Source: an uncultured Bacteroidales bacterium (lineage in GTDB: Bacteria > Bacteroidota > Bacteroidia > Bacteroidales > UBA932). From it: a stretch of 64,000 nucleotides of DNA. The notes under the pieces are model-generated. The model did not search any database and had not been told where the DNA came from. It worked only from the letters and a program-made list of their open reading frames with translations. The translations under genes and the position numbers were made by a program. Below are positions 18,905-27,153 of the stretch, one piece after another. The stretch is from contig CAMJBH010000007.1 in NCBI GenBank assembly GCA_946403855.1, positions 43,835 to 107,834 of the forward strand, in the 5' to 3' direction. Positions within the stretch are counted from its first letter, which is position 1. Every line of letters starts with the position of its first letter.

Positions 18905-21900
18905 TTACTTAATGATACAAACAGCGACACGGTTGTCGGACGGGCTTGCGTTGGCATCCCTGTCGGTACCCGCGGCTTTGCACTCGATCCTGTCGGCGGA
19001 AATACCTGCGGCAGTAAGCATATTGGCCACTACGTCGGCGCGGTTCTCAGACAGGACCTTGTTGATTTCGGATGAACCGGTAGCGGAATCGGCATAGCCG
19101 GTTACGATAATCTTGGCTTCGGGATTATCCTTCAGTATCTGGCAGATACGGCCAAGTTTGAATGCTTCGTCAGGACGGATTTCGGATTTGCCGATGAGGA
19201 AGAACAGGTCGTCGGTGTATTCTCCCTTGAGCGAAGATACGGGAACTTCCACCTTCTTCTCCACCACTTTCTCAACTTCCTTCACAACCTCTTTGATGAC
19301 TTCCTTGACCTCAGGCTGAGCGGCCTTTACGGCCTTGGCTGCAGCAGCTGCGGCAGCAGGAGTTGCATAGGCAGCGCCGGCGGCGGAAGCTACCCTGGTG
19401 TCTCCTCCAAAGGTTACCTGCAGACCCAAAGTGAAGGTCCTGGTCATGTATGCGCTCAGGTTGGTGTAGGATTCAGGATCCCAGCCCTGGGGGAAGCGGT
19501 CGATGGAAAAAGGATCGGTGGCACTGGCATACACGCGGATGCGCTCCATGTTTATGGCCTTAACAATGCGCTCGGGGATGGTGTAGCTCAGGGTGATGTT
19601 CTTCATGCGGAAGTAACCGCCGTTGAAGAGCCAGTAGTCGGAGGTCTGCTCGTAGTCGTTCTTGGCAGAGTTGGTGAGAGTGGCGCGGGGATACAAGGCC
19701 TTGGCGTTCTGCTCGTCGGTCTTGTAGCGGCTCCAGTAGTGCTTGTCGTATTCCACGGGGAAGGTGTAGGCGTCACCGTCGCGGTAAACCATGGCCTGGC
19801 CCTTCCATGCGAGCACCTTGCCCACGCCCTGGAAAGTCATGGACAGATCCCAGTTCTTCCAGCCCAGGTTGATGTTGCCGCCGAACTGGTAATGGGGAGA
19901 CGAGCTTCCGAGGACTTCGCGGTCGTAGGTGGCATTGACGATTCCGTCGGGGACGGGATTGCCGGGGGTGCCTTCGGGACCGTTGAGGTCTTTGTATTCA
20001 ATGTTGCCGAGGCCTACGCTCGGGTAGAGTTTGGCGCTGGCAGCAAGCTGCTCGTCGGTGAGGTAAAGACCGTTGCTGCGGTAGCCGTACCATGCATTGT
20101 ATTCCACACCTTCTTTGATAATCTGGCTTCCGAGGCTCTGATAGCCGCCCAGGTTGCCCATGACGGAGGTGTAGTCGGACAGGTTGGCGCTGACGGCGTA
20201 GGTGAAGTCGCCCTTGCGGTCCTGCCAGCCGATCTGGATTTCCCAACCGTTGGTGTACATCTGGCCTATGTTGTCCTGAGGGTCGGAGTAGCCGAGCACA
20301 TCGGGGATCTTGCGGCTCAGGAGCATGCCGTAGGTGTCTTTATGATAGATGTCGCCTGTGAAGTTGAGGCGGTTGTTGAAGAAGCTCAGATCTACGCCCA
20401 AGTCCCATGTCTTGGTGGTCTCCCAGGTGATGTCGTAGATGGAGTATGCCGTCTGGGCCGCCGTCATGACGGAAGCGATGCTGGTGGGAGAGTCGTACAT
20501 AGGCACGGTGCCGAAGGCGATAAGGCTCTGGTAAGGATAGTTACCTATGCGCTCGTTACCAAGCGTACCATAAGATGCACGGATCTTAGCAAAGTTCAGT
20601 ACTCCTCCGCCCACGATTCTCTGCATCCAGGGCTCTTCGGTCACTACCCAGCCCAGGGACACCGAAGGGAAGAATCCTCCGCGGTACTCCTTGGCAAAGC
20701 GCGAAGACTGGTCGTAACGGGCGTTTAGCTGCAGGAGGTAACGGCCCTTGTAGTCATAGGTGATGCGGCCAAAGAATGAACGGTAGGCGTTCTCGGAGGC
20801 GTTGCCCTTGGGATAAACGATGTTACCGTCGGAATCGGTGCCGATGAGATAGTTCTTGTTGGCAAGATTGAGGTAGGGATAGCCTGCGAGTTCCATGCGG
20901 TCCGATCCGGCCACCAGGCTCTCGGTGAAGTTGTAGCTGTCTTCGTAGCCGAGCATGTAGGTGGTGTGGTGGTTCTCGCCGAAGTCGGCTTTGTAGTTGA
21001 GCAGCAACTGCTTGGTGATGGTCTTGGAGTCGGTGCGGCTCTCGGTCAGGGAGTTGTAGTTGCATCCGCTCAAGGGGTTCTCGCTCAGCACGCCGGGCTC
21101 GCGGTAGTAGTAGGCCTGCTTGACGTAATCCTTCTCCTTGCTGTTGCGCAGCGACGGGGCGAACACTCCGGTGATGGTGAAATTCTTGAACGGAGTGATG
21201 ATGAGGGAGGCCTTGCCGTAGAAGGCGTCGCGCTCTGTGTTGTCGAAGCCGCCGGCATGGATGCGGGCGTAGGTGTTGGTGCCGTTGTTGCCAGGGCCCA
21301 TGGTGCCGTCGGACCAGACTGCGGCATAGATGGGGTTGTACTTGAACGCGGCCTGCACAGGGTTGACCTGGTTGTTGTTCGACAGCTTGTGGTTGAAAGT
21401 CATGTCGAAGGACGCGCTGATGAAGTTGTTGATCTTGATGTCGTTGTTCAAGCGGGCGGTGTACTGCTCCACGTTGCGGCCCACATAGAGGGCGTCTTCG
21501 TTCTCATAGGAGAGCATGGCGCGGCTCTTGATGTTCTTGTTACCGTAGCTGATGCCCACGCGGTGCTTGTGCTGGGGAGCCCATTTTGCAATCATGAGGG
21601 CGTCCCAGTCGGTCAGAGGATAGCTGTCCGGATCGAGGGCGTGGTTAGCCATGTAGTTGTTCACGAAGTCCTCTTCGTACTGGAAGTAGTCGCGGCCCTC
21701 GGGGTTGCCTGCATCGTTCCACTGGGCTTCGTTCTGAAGTTCCATGAAGCGTGTTGGGCTCACCTGCTCGGGATGGCGGGTACGGGTCAGCACGGAGAAG
21801 CTTCCGTTGTAGTCTATGCTCATCTGGCCTTCCTTGGCGCGCTTGGTGGTGATGAGGATCACACCTGCACTTGCACGGGCGCCGTAGATGGAGGCGGATG

Positions 21901-22516
21901 CAGCGTCTTTCAGGACGGTGATATTCTCGATGGCGTCAACATCCACATCGTTAATGGTGCTCACGGGCACGCCGTCAACGATGATCAGAGGGTCGGAATC
22001 GCCGATGGTGGTGATACCGCGCACGCGGATAGTAGCGCCGGCACCAGGCAGGCCGCTGGTTCTGGTGACCTGCACGCCCGGCATGGAGCCTTGGAGGGCC
22101 TGGCTGAGGCCTACGCCCTGGATGGCGGAGAGTTTGCCGCCGTCCACGGCCGCAACTGCGCCGGTGAGATCTTTCTTCTTAACTGTACCGTAACCGATGA
22201 CCACAACCTCGTCCAGGAGTTTGTTGTCATCTTGCATGGTCAGGTCAATAATCTGGCGGGTGCCTACGGTTTGCTGCACGGCTTGGAAACCTATGCAGGT
22301 AAACTCGAGCACTGCGTTTTCCGATTTGACCGTCAGGGAGTACTTGCCGTCCACGTCTGTGGTGGTGCCGTTGGTGGTTCCTTTCTCCACTACTCCGGCC
22401 CCGATCACCGCCAGACCGTCTTTATCGACGACAGTACCCGAGACCCTGATCTGTGCATTGGCGGCGATTGCGCCCAATGCAAGGGTCAAGAGTGTGATCA
22501 GAATGTGTTTTTTCAT
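18905..22516 (-). CDS. SusC/RagA TonB-linked outer-membrane transporter fused to a C-terminal OmpA-like domain
   Basis: carboxypeptidase-D-like N-terminal domain, plug (VVIGYGTVKKKDLTGAV), SusC barrel; then Ala-rich/coiled linker and DDLFFLIGKSEIRPDEAFKLGRICQILKDNPEAKIIVTGYADSATGSSEINKVLSENRADVV. Confidence 0.93.
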   Translation of the reverse strand: MKKHILITLLTLALGAIAANAQIRVSGTVVDKDGLAVIGAGVVEKGTTNGTTTDVDGKYSLTVKSENAVLEFTCIGFQAVQQTVGTRQIIDLTMQDDNKLLDEVVVIGYGTVKKKDLTGAVAAVDGGKLSAIQGVGLSQALQGSMPGVQVTRTSGLPGAGATIRVRGITTIGDSDPLIIVDGVPVSTINDVDVDAIENITVLKDAASASIYGARASAGVILITTKRAKEGQMSIDYNGSFSVLTRTRHPEQVSPTRFMELQNEAQWNDAGNPEGRDYFQYEEDFVNNYMANHALDPDSYPLTDWDALMIAKWAPQHKHRVGISYGNKNIKSRAMLSYENEDALYVGRNVEQYTARLNNDIKINNFISASFDMTFNHKLSNNNQVNPVQAAFKYNPIYAAVWSDGTMGPGNNGTNTYARIHAGGFDNTERDAFYGKASLIITPFKNFTITGVFAPSLRNSKEKDYVKQAYYYREPGVLSENPLSGCNYNSLTESRTDSKTITKQLLLNYKADFGENHHTTYMLGYEDSYNFTESLVAGSDRMELAGYPYLNLANKNYLIGTDSDGNIVYPKGNASENAYRSFFGRITYDYKGRYLLQLNARYDQSSRFAKEYRGGFFPSVSLGWVVTEEPWMQRIVGGGVLNFAKIRASYGTLGNERIGNYPYQSLIAFGTVPMYDSPTSIASVMTAAQTAYSIYDITWETTKTWDLGVDLSFFNNRLNFTGDIYHKDTYGMLLSRKIPDVLGYSDPQDNIGQMYTNGWEIQIGWQDRKGDFTYAVSANLSDYTSVMGNLGGYQSLGSQIIKEGVEYNAWYGYRSNGLYLTDEQLAASAKLYPSVGLGNIEYKDLNGPEGTPGNPVPDGIVNATYDREVLGSSSPHYQFGGNINLGWKNWDLSMTFQGVGKVLAWKGQAMVYRDGDAYTFPVEYDKHYWSRYKTDEQNAKALYPRATLTNSAKNDYEQTSDYWLFNGGYFRMKNITLSYTIPERIVKAINMERIRVYASATDPFSIDRFPQGWDPESYTNLSAYMTRTFTLGLQVTFGGDTRVASAAGAAYATPAAAAAAAKAVKAAQPEVKEVIKEVVKEVEKVVEKKVEVPVSSLKGEYTDDLFFLIGKSEIRPDEAFKLGRICQILKDNPEAKIIVTGYADSATGSSEINKVLSENRADVVANMLTAAGISADRIECKAAGTDRDANASPSDNRVAVCIIK

Positions 22517-22545
22517 GCTGTTATAATTATGTTTGTTGTATGAGT

Positions 22546-24033
22546 TTATCCTAGGAAAGCTTTCTGTTCCAGCAGTATGCGGCGTACGTCCGAAGCTTCG
22601 ACGGCGCGGGGGGCGCATCCGCCTTTGACGGCCAGGGCAGCGGTTATTCCGGCGGCGTGTCCCATGGCCATGCACGGCGGCATGACCCTCACGGCTCCCG
22701 CCGCATCGGAAGTGGCGGATATGGCGCGTCCCGCCACGAGCAGGCCGTCCACCCGCTGAGGGATGAGACTGCGCAGGGGCAGGCCGTACCAGCGTCCTTT
22801 CTCTACCGTTTTGTATTCGGTGGTGTTGGCGCCGTTGCGGCCGTGTACGTCCACCGAGTTGGACGCCACGAGTATGGCGTCGTCCTGAACCACGCCCTGC
22901 AGCAGGTCGTCTGCCGTGAGGACGTATTCGCCCAAGACATGGCGGGATTCCCTTATTCCGAGGGTGGATGCCGAACTCTTGATGGTGGCGTTTTCGCAGC
23001 CGGGCACGTATTTGTGGAAGAAGTTCATGAGTTCCTGCACCTGCCTGCGGCCTTCTTTTTCTGCGGCGGACAGGCTCTCTGTGCTGGTGGCATCTACTTT
23101 AGCTATGCGGGTGCAGTTCACGGCCCATTCGTCCTCCCGCACGCCGCGGTAGATGTTCACGCTCTTGCGGGCAATGTCCCATTCGCCTGCGGCTTCGGCC
23201 TGTTCTACTCTCCAGTGGAGGGCTCTGTAGCTCACGCCGTTCACTTTGCGGAATTCGTGCAGGTGGGCTTCTATGTCGGCTGTGAGCCTGGGGGTGTCCA
23301 CGTTGTTGATGTGGAAGAAGAGGGTTGCAGGCTGCACCGTGCCAAGTTCGGGATTGCCGAAGGTGCAGGGGACGCCGGCTCTTGCCGACACGTCGCCGTC
23401 TCCGGTGGCATCTATGACCACCTTGGCGCCTATGCTGGCGAGGCCTTCCCTGCGCAGGACGCGTATTCCGGTGATTCTGTTGCCCTTGAGCATGGCATCC
23501 ACGAGCGTGGTATGGAACATGACTTTTACTCCCGCTTCATCGCACATCTGGTCCAGTACGAACTTCATGGTTTCGGGGTCGAAGGGGGTGAGATGGTCGT
23601 GGCCCTTGGTGATCCATGCGCTGAACGGGGTGCCGGCGCGGACTTCACGCGGGTGGATGGCGCCGCCCAGTGCAACCATGCGGTCCACTATTTCTTCGAA
23701 GATGCCGCGTATGATCATCTGTTCGCCGGTGGTGTCGTAGCATGTCATGAAAGGGGCTACGAGGCCTCTTGTGGCCATTCCGCCCAGGCAGTTGCCCTGT
23801 TCTACGATGAGGGTCTGCGCTCCGCAGCGGGCTGCGGCTATTGCCGCGCACACTCCTGCGGGACCTCCTCCGACCACGAGCACATCGGTGCTGCCAAGGT
23901 CGGACGCCGGATCCATGCCGGACAGGCACGATGTGGCCATGGGGCCCGTGGCACCCAGAAGGGCGCCTCCGGCAAGGGCAGCTCCGCCCGTCTTAAGAAA
24001 GTCTCTTCGTTTCATAGGTTTATCTGCATTCAA
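22546..24033 (-). CDS. FAD-dependent oxidoreductase, Tat/lipoprotein-like signal
   Basis: MKRRDFLKTGGAALAGGALLG; TDVLVVGGGPAGVCAAIAAARCGAQTLIVE; VVIDATGDGDVSARAG; start may be at 24015. Confidence 0.9.
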   Translation of the reverse strand: MNADKPMKRRDFLKTGGAALAGGALLGATGPMATSCLSGMDPASDLGSTDVLVVGGGPAGVCAAIAAARCGAQTLIVEQGNCLGGMATRGLVAPFMTCYDTTGEQMIIRGIFEEIVDRMVALGGAIHPREVRAGTPFSAWITKGHDHLTPFDPETMKFVLDQMCDEAGVKVMFHTTLVDAMLKGNRITGIRVLRREGLASIGAKVVIDATGDGDVSARAGVPCTFGNPELGTVQPATLFFHINNVDTPRLTADIEAHLHEFRKVNGVSYRALHWRVEQAEAAGEWDIARKSVNIYRGVREDEWAVNCTRIAKVDATSTESLSAAEKEGRRQVQELMNFFHKYVPGCENATIKSSASTLGIRESRHVLGEYVLTADDLLQGVVQDDAILVASNSVDVHGRNGANTTEYKTVEKGRWYGLPLRSLIPQRVDGLLVAGRAISATSDAAGAVRVMPPCMAMGHAAGITAALAVKGGCAPRAVEASDVRRILLEQKAFLG

Positions 24034-25249
24034 AAGGACCCCACTTGCAGGTGATATGGTAAGCAGGGTCTGTGTCGTCGATGGTATAGATAGTGTATGT
24101 TTTGCCGCCTTTTGCGACTCGCACTACGATGTGTCCGCTGGTGGAGGCGATACGGTCCAGGTAGTCCTTGATCAGGTTGCCTGGAGCCAGGTTGGTGAGG
24201 AATACCTTGCAGTCGGGGCTGGCGGCGAAAACAATGTCAAGAGTCTGAGGATTGGGCTGGACGTCGCGCCAAACATGGGCAAGCAGGGCGTCGGGGCGGA
24301 GCGCATTCAGCAGTTCCGGACCGTTGGCACCTTTGGTACAGTGGTGGTTGGCCTTCATCACTTCCACTTTATGGCAGACCCTGCTCACTGGCGTCTCGAT
24401 ATCAAAATAATCGTGTATGTCTTTATGGGACCACTGCAGGTCGCCACCGGAGTAGATGTCAAAGGGACCGTAGCTGAGGATGAAAGCGCAGCTCAGGGCG
24501 TTCTCGCCGGGGTAGGCTTTCGGATCTCCGATGGAGTCGAGAACGGCCTTCGAAGGCATGTCGGTAGCCCATTCGTGGCTGTCCATCGACAGGCGGTAGC
24601 GGCCGTTGGCGGCTATATTGTGCACACAGAAGCCGGGGATGTTTTTGTGCACCGGCACAATCTGGCTGTCGGAAGCCGGGTCGAAGAATTCGTAGCGTGT
24701 GCCGTTAACTTTTGCGCTCCAGTTGACGAATTTGGCAAAGTTGGCGATGTTGTCCCCGCGTGCGCTGTTGGAGGCCTTGACTTCTGTCGGGTCTCCGCGG
24801 CTAATCAGGCGTTTGTAGGGGAAGGCTGAACCCACTTCGCATAGGCTGGTGAGCCAGAAGTGGCCGTCGGGGTGCTGCGGAAGGCTTTTGGAACAGTCTC
24901 CCATGTGGTCGGTGTGATAATGGCTCAGGACGAAATAGTCGAGGCTGTCGGAAAAGTTCTTCGGCGCGAAATGCTTGATATAGTCAATGATCACCTTGCC
25001 TGAGGTGGACGTGCTGTCCGGCTTTGGGGCCGTGGGCATGTACTTGTGTTTCTTGAGCAGAGAACCTGCAGCGTCCACAAGCATGGTGGTACCGTCCGGG
25101 AACACAAAGAACATGCTTTCCCCCCGCCCTGTGTTGATGGCATGGATGTCAAGCACGCCTTCCTTCCACGGCGACAATTTTGCGGTAGGAGCGCAGGAGG
25201 CCGACAGCAAGAGTGCTGTACAAGCTATAACAAAGCTAAAATTCTTCAC
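24020..25249 (-). CDS. lipoprotein with ComEC-like metallo-beta-lactamase fold (MBL-3)
   Basis: lipobox LLSASC; LDIHAINTGRGESMFFVFPDGTTMLVDAAG, LSHYHTDHMGDC, YSGGDLQW, MKANHHC. Confidence 0.88.
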   Translation of the reverse strand: MKNFSFVIACTALLLSASCAPTAKLSPWKEGVLDIHAINTGRGESMFFVFPDGTTMLVDAAGSLLKKHKYMPTAPKPDSTSTSGKVIIDYIKHFAPKNFSDSLDYFVLSHYHTDHMGDCSKSLPQHPDGHFWLTSLCEVGSAFPYKRLISRGDPTEVKASNSARGDNIANFAKFVNWSAKVNGTRYEFFDPASDSQIVPVHKNIPGFCVHNIAANGRYRLSMDSHEWATDMPSKAVLDSIGDPKAYPGENALSCAFILSYGPFDIYSGGDLQWSHKDIHDYFDIETPVSRVCHKVEVMKANHHCTKGANGPELLNALRPDALLAHVWRDVQPNPQTLDIVFAASPDCKVFLTNLAPGNLIKDYLDRIASTSGHIVVRVAKGGKTYTIYTIDDTDPAYHITCKWGPFECR

Positions 25250-25295
25250 TTAACAGCTATATTAACAAACAAATGTAAAAAAAGTAAGGCAGAAA

Positions 25296-25368
25296 AGCAA
25301 AATAGTGCTGAACTCCGGGGCCCTTTTGCCCAAGTTTTATGGGCCCCGAAGTTCAGCATTATTTTGCT
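25296..25368 (-). terminator. long hairpin 2: 28-bp stem with two transitions, 17-nt loop
   Basis: agcaaaatagtgctgaactccggggccc / gggccccgaagttcagcattattttgct. Confidence 0.8.
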
Positions 25369-25409
25369 ATTAGTGTTTAATAACCGTTACTGAATAACCA
25401 CAGTTGTAC

Positions 25410-27035
25410 TTAGCGGTAGTCTCCTTCGAGTTTCTCGCCGGTGAGTCCCGGACTCAGGCGGAAAAAGGCGCAGCCGTGGGCGGGCACTTTGGTCTCGAAT
25501 CTTTCTTTCTGGGCTATTTTGGCAACATCTTTCTGGCGCCACAGGTCTCTGACAGTCTGGTCGCCGAGAAGGCCCAGTTTGTGGGGCACGAAGCCCAGCA
25601 CACGCTCGGTATCGCCCAAATTGAACAAAGCCACAGCGAGCGTTCCGTCCTCCAGGGGCTTGATGTAGGTGACATGTCCGTCTCCGGAGCCAAAACGTAC
25701 TCCCTGTATGCCCAGCGGATCCTGGTTCACGTCCAGTACCTCGTTGTTGGTCAAGAGACTGAGCGTGAAATCGTCGAGCAGCGCCATGTCGCATCCCAGC
25801 AGCATGGGCGAGGCCAGAATGGCCCAGAGGGTTATGTGCGTATATTGCTCCCATGGAGTGAGCTGGGTCCAATGCATTTTGCGGCCCCAGCCAACCTTGC
25901 CGAGTACCAGCATGTCGGCATCGGGCCAGTGTCCGGGGCCCCGGAAACCTGCCCAGCAGTCCTGCCCTTCGAAGCCTATGGTGGACATGCTTTCCCAGGT
26001 GTCGCGTATGTCGCCGGTGGTGCGCCAGCATTCGGCATATTTCAGCAGAGCCGGGCCCAGGGTGACGCGTGCGCGGTTGGATATGCTGTACACAATGTCG
26101 CGTCCGGTGGCGTTCAGGGCCTCCCGCATGTCGCGCAACCACCATTCGTCGTTGGGATTCCAGTCATACTTGAGGTAGTCCACACCCCAGTCGGCCCACT
26201 GCTTGGCGTCTGCAGCGGCGAAGGAGTATTTTCCGAAGATACGTATGGCCTCTTTGTCGAGTTTGCTCCTGTCGAGCTTGTAGTACTCGTCCACGAGTCC
26301 CTGTTCCACCCACCAATAGGTGCCGTCGGCGTTGTCGCAGGAACTGCCGATATGGGAGGCGTAGGTGGAGAGCCAGGGGCCGGAATATATGCCGAATTTG
26401 AAGCCTCGCTCATGCAGCGAGTCGCCAAGGGCCTTCATGTCCGGGAATTTCTTGTTGGGCTGTATGGCGTTGTATTTTCCGCCGCGCACACCCTGCCATC
26501 CGTCGTCTATGTTGATATAGCTCCAGCCGTAGTCGGCAAGGCCCTTTTCGTCCATGACCCGGGCCGATTCCAATATGAGTTTCTGACTCACGCTGTTGCC
26601 CCAGCAGTTCCAGGAATTCCATCCCAGCGGCGGCGTGAGGGCGATTTTGTCGCCTATCTCAAGGCGCAGCGTGCGGGTGTCGCTTCCGAGGGAATTGGTG
26701 GCAGTGACCTGCACTTTGTAGCTTCCTTTGCGCCGTGCCTTGCCGCGTATTATGCCAGTTGACGGGTCGAGTTTGAGCCCCCTGGGCAGACCTTTGGCAC
26801 TGAAGGACATGGGCCTGATGCCGGTGGCAGGTATGCGGAAGAGGAAGTCGGCCCCGGGTCTGGCTCCATAGACTCTGGGCCAGTTGATGCGGGGTGTGTT
26901 CGGGGCGGGCGGGGTGAGTATGTAGGCGCTGTAGTCGGGAACGGCGATGCCCTCTTCGCCGGGCAGCTGGGCCGCGGCTGTCAGGCACATTGTAAGGCAA
27001 GCCAAGAATAAACTGATATTTTTCATAATAACCAC
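25410..27035 (-). CDS. alpha-galactosidase (GH27-type) with N-terminal Ig-like region
   Basis: LTPPLGWNSWNCWG, YINIDDGWQG, WADWGVDYLKYDW, GPGHWPDADMLVLG. Confidence 0.95.
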   Translation of the reverse strand: MVIMKNISLFLACLTMCLTAAAQLPGEEGIAVPDYSAYILTPPAPNTPRINWPRVYGARPGADFLFRIPATGIRPMSFSAKGLPRGLKLDPSTGIIRGKARRKGSYKVQVTATNSLGSDTRTLRLEIGDKIALTPPLGWNSWNCWGNSVSQKLILESARVMDEKGLADYGWSYINIDDGWQGVRGGKYNAIQPNKKFPDMKALGDSLHERGFKFGIYSGPWLSTYASHIGSSCDNADGTYWWVEQGLVDEYYKLDRSKLDKEAIRIFGKYSFAAADAKQWADWGVDYLKYDWNPNDEWWLRDMREALNATGRDIVYSISNRARVTLGPALLKYAECWRTTGDIRDTWESMSTIGFEGQDCWAGFRGPGHWPDADMLVLGKVGWGRKMHWTQLTPWEQYTHITLWAILASPMLLGCDMALLDDFTLSLLTNNEVLDVNQDPLGIQGVRFGSGDGHVTYIKPLEDGTLAVALFNLGDTERVLGFVPHKLGLLGDQTVRDLWRQKDVAKIAQKERFETKVPAHGCAFFRLSPGLTGEKLEGDYR

Positions 27036-27078
27036 TTAAGCATCATATTAGTTTCAAATATAGTAACTATTTGAATTT

Positions 27079-27153
27079 TAATAATAAACTGATGCCCTCC
27101 GGCGCCCGTAAATGTTGGGTAAAAGGGCGCCGGAGGGCAGCAGTTTATTATTA
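27079..27153 (-). terminator. long hairpin 3: 29-bp stem with one mismatch, 17-nt loop, includes the upstream gene's stop codon
   Basis: taataataaactgatgccctccggcgccc / gggcgccggagggcagcagtttattatta. Confidence 0.8.

Noticed and set aside
12734-27153. Invertible promoters or integron attC sites at the long hairpins
   Set aside because: Arms are adjacent (16-17 nt loop) so inversion would change almost nothing, and no site-specific recombinase or attC core motifs were seen.
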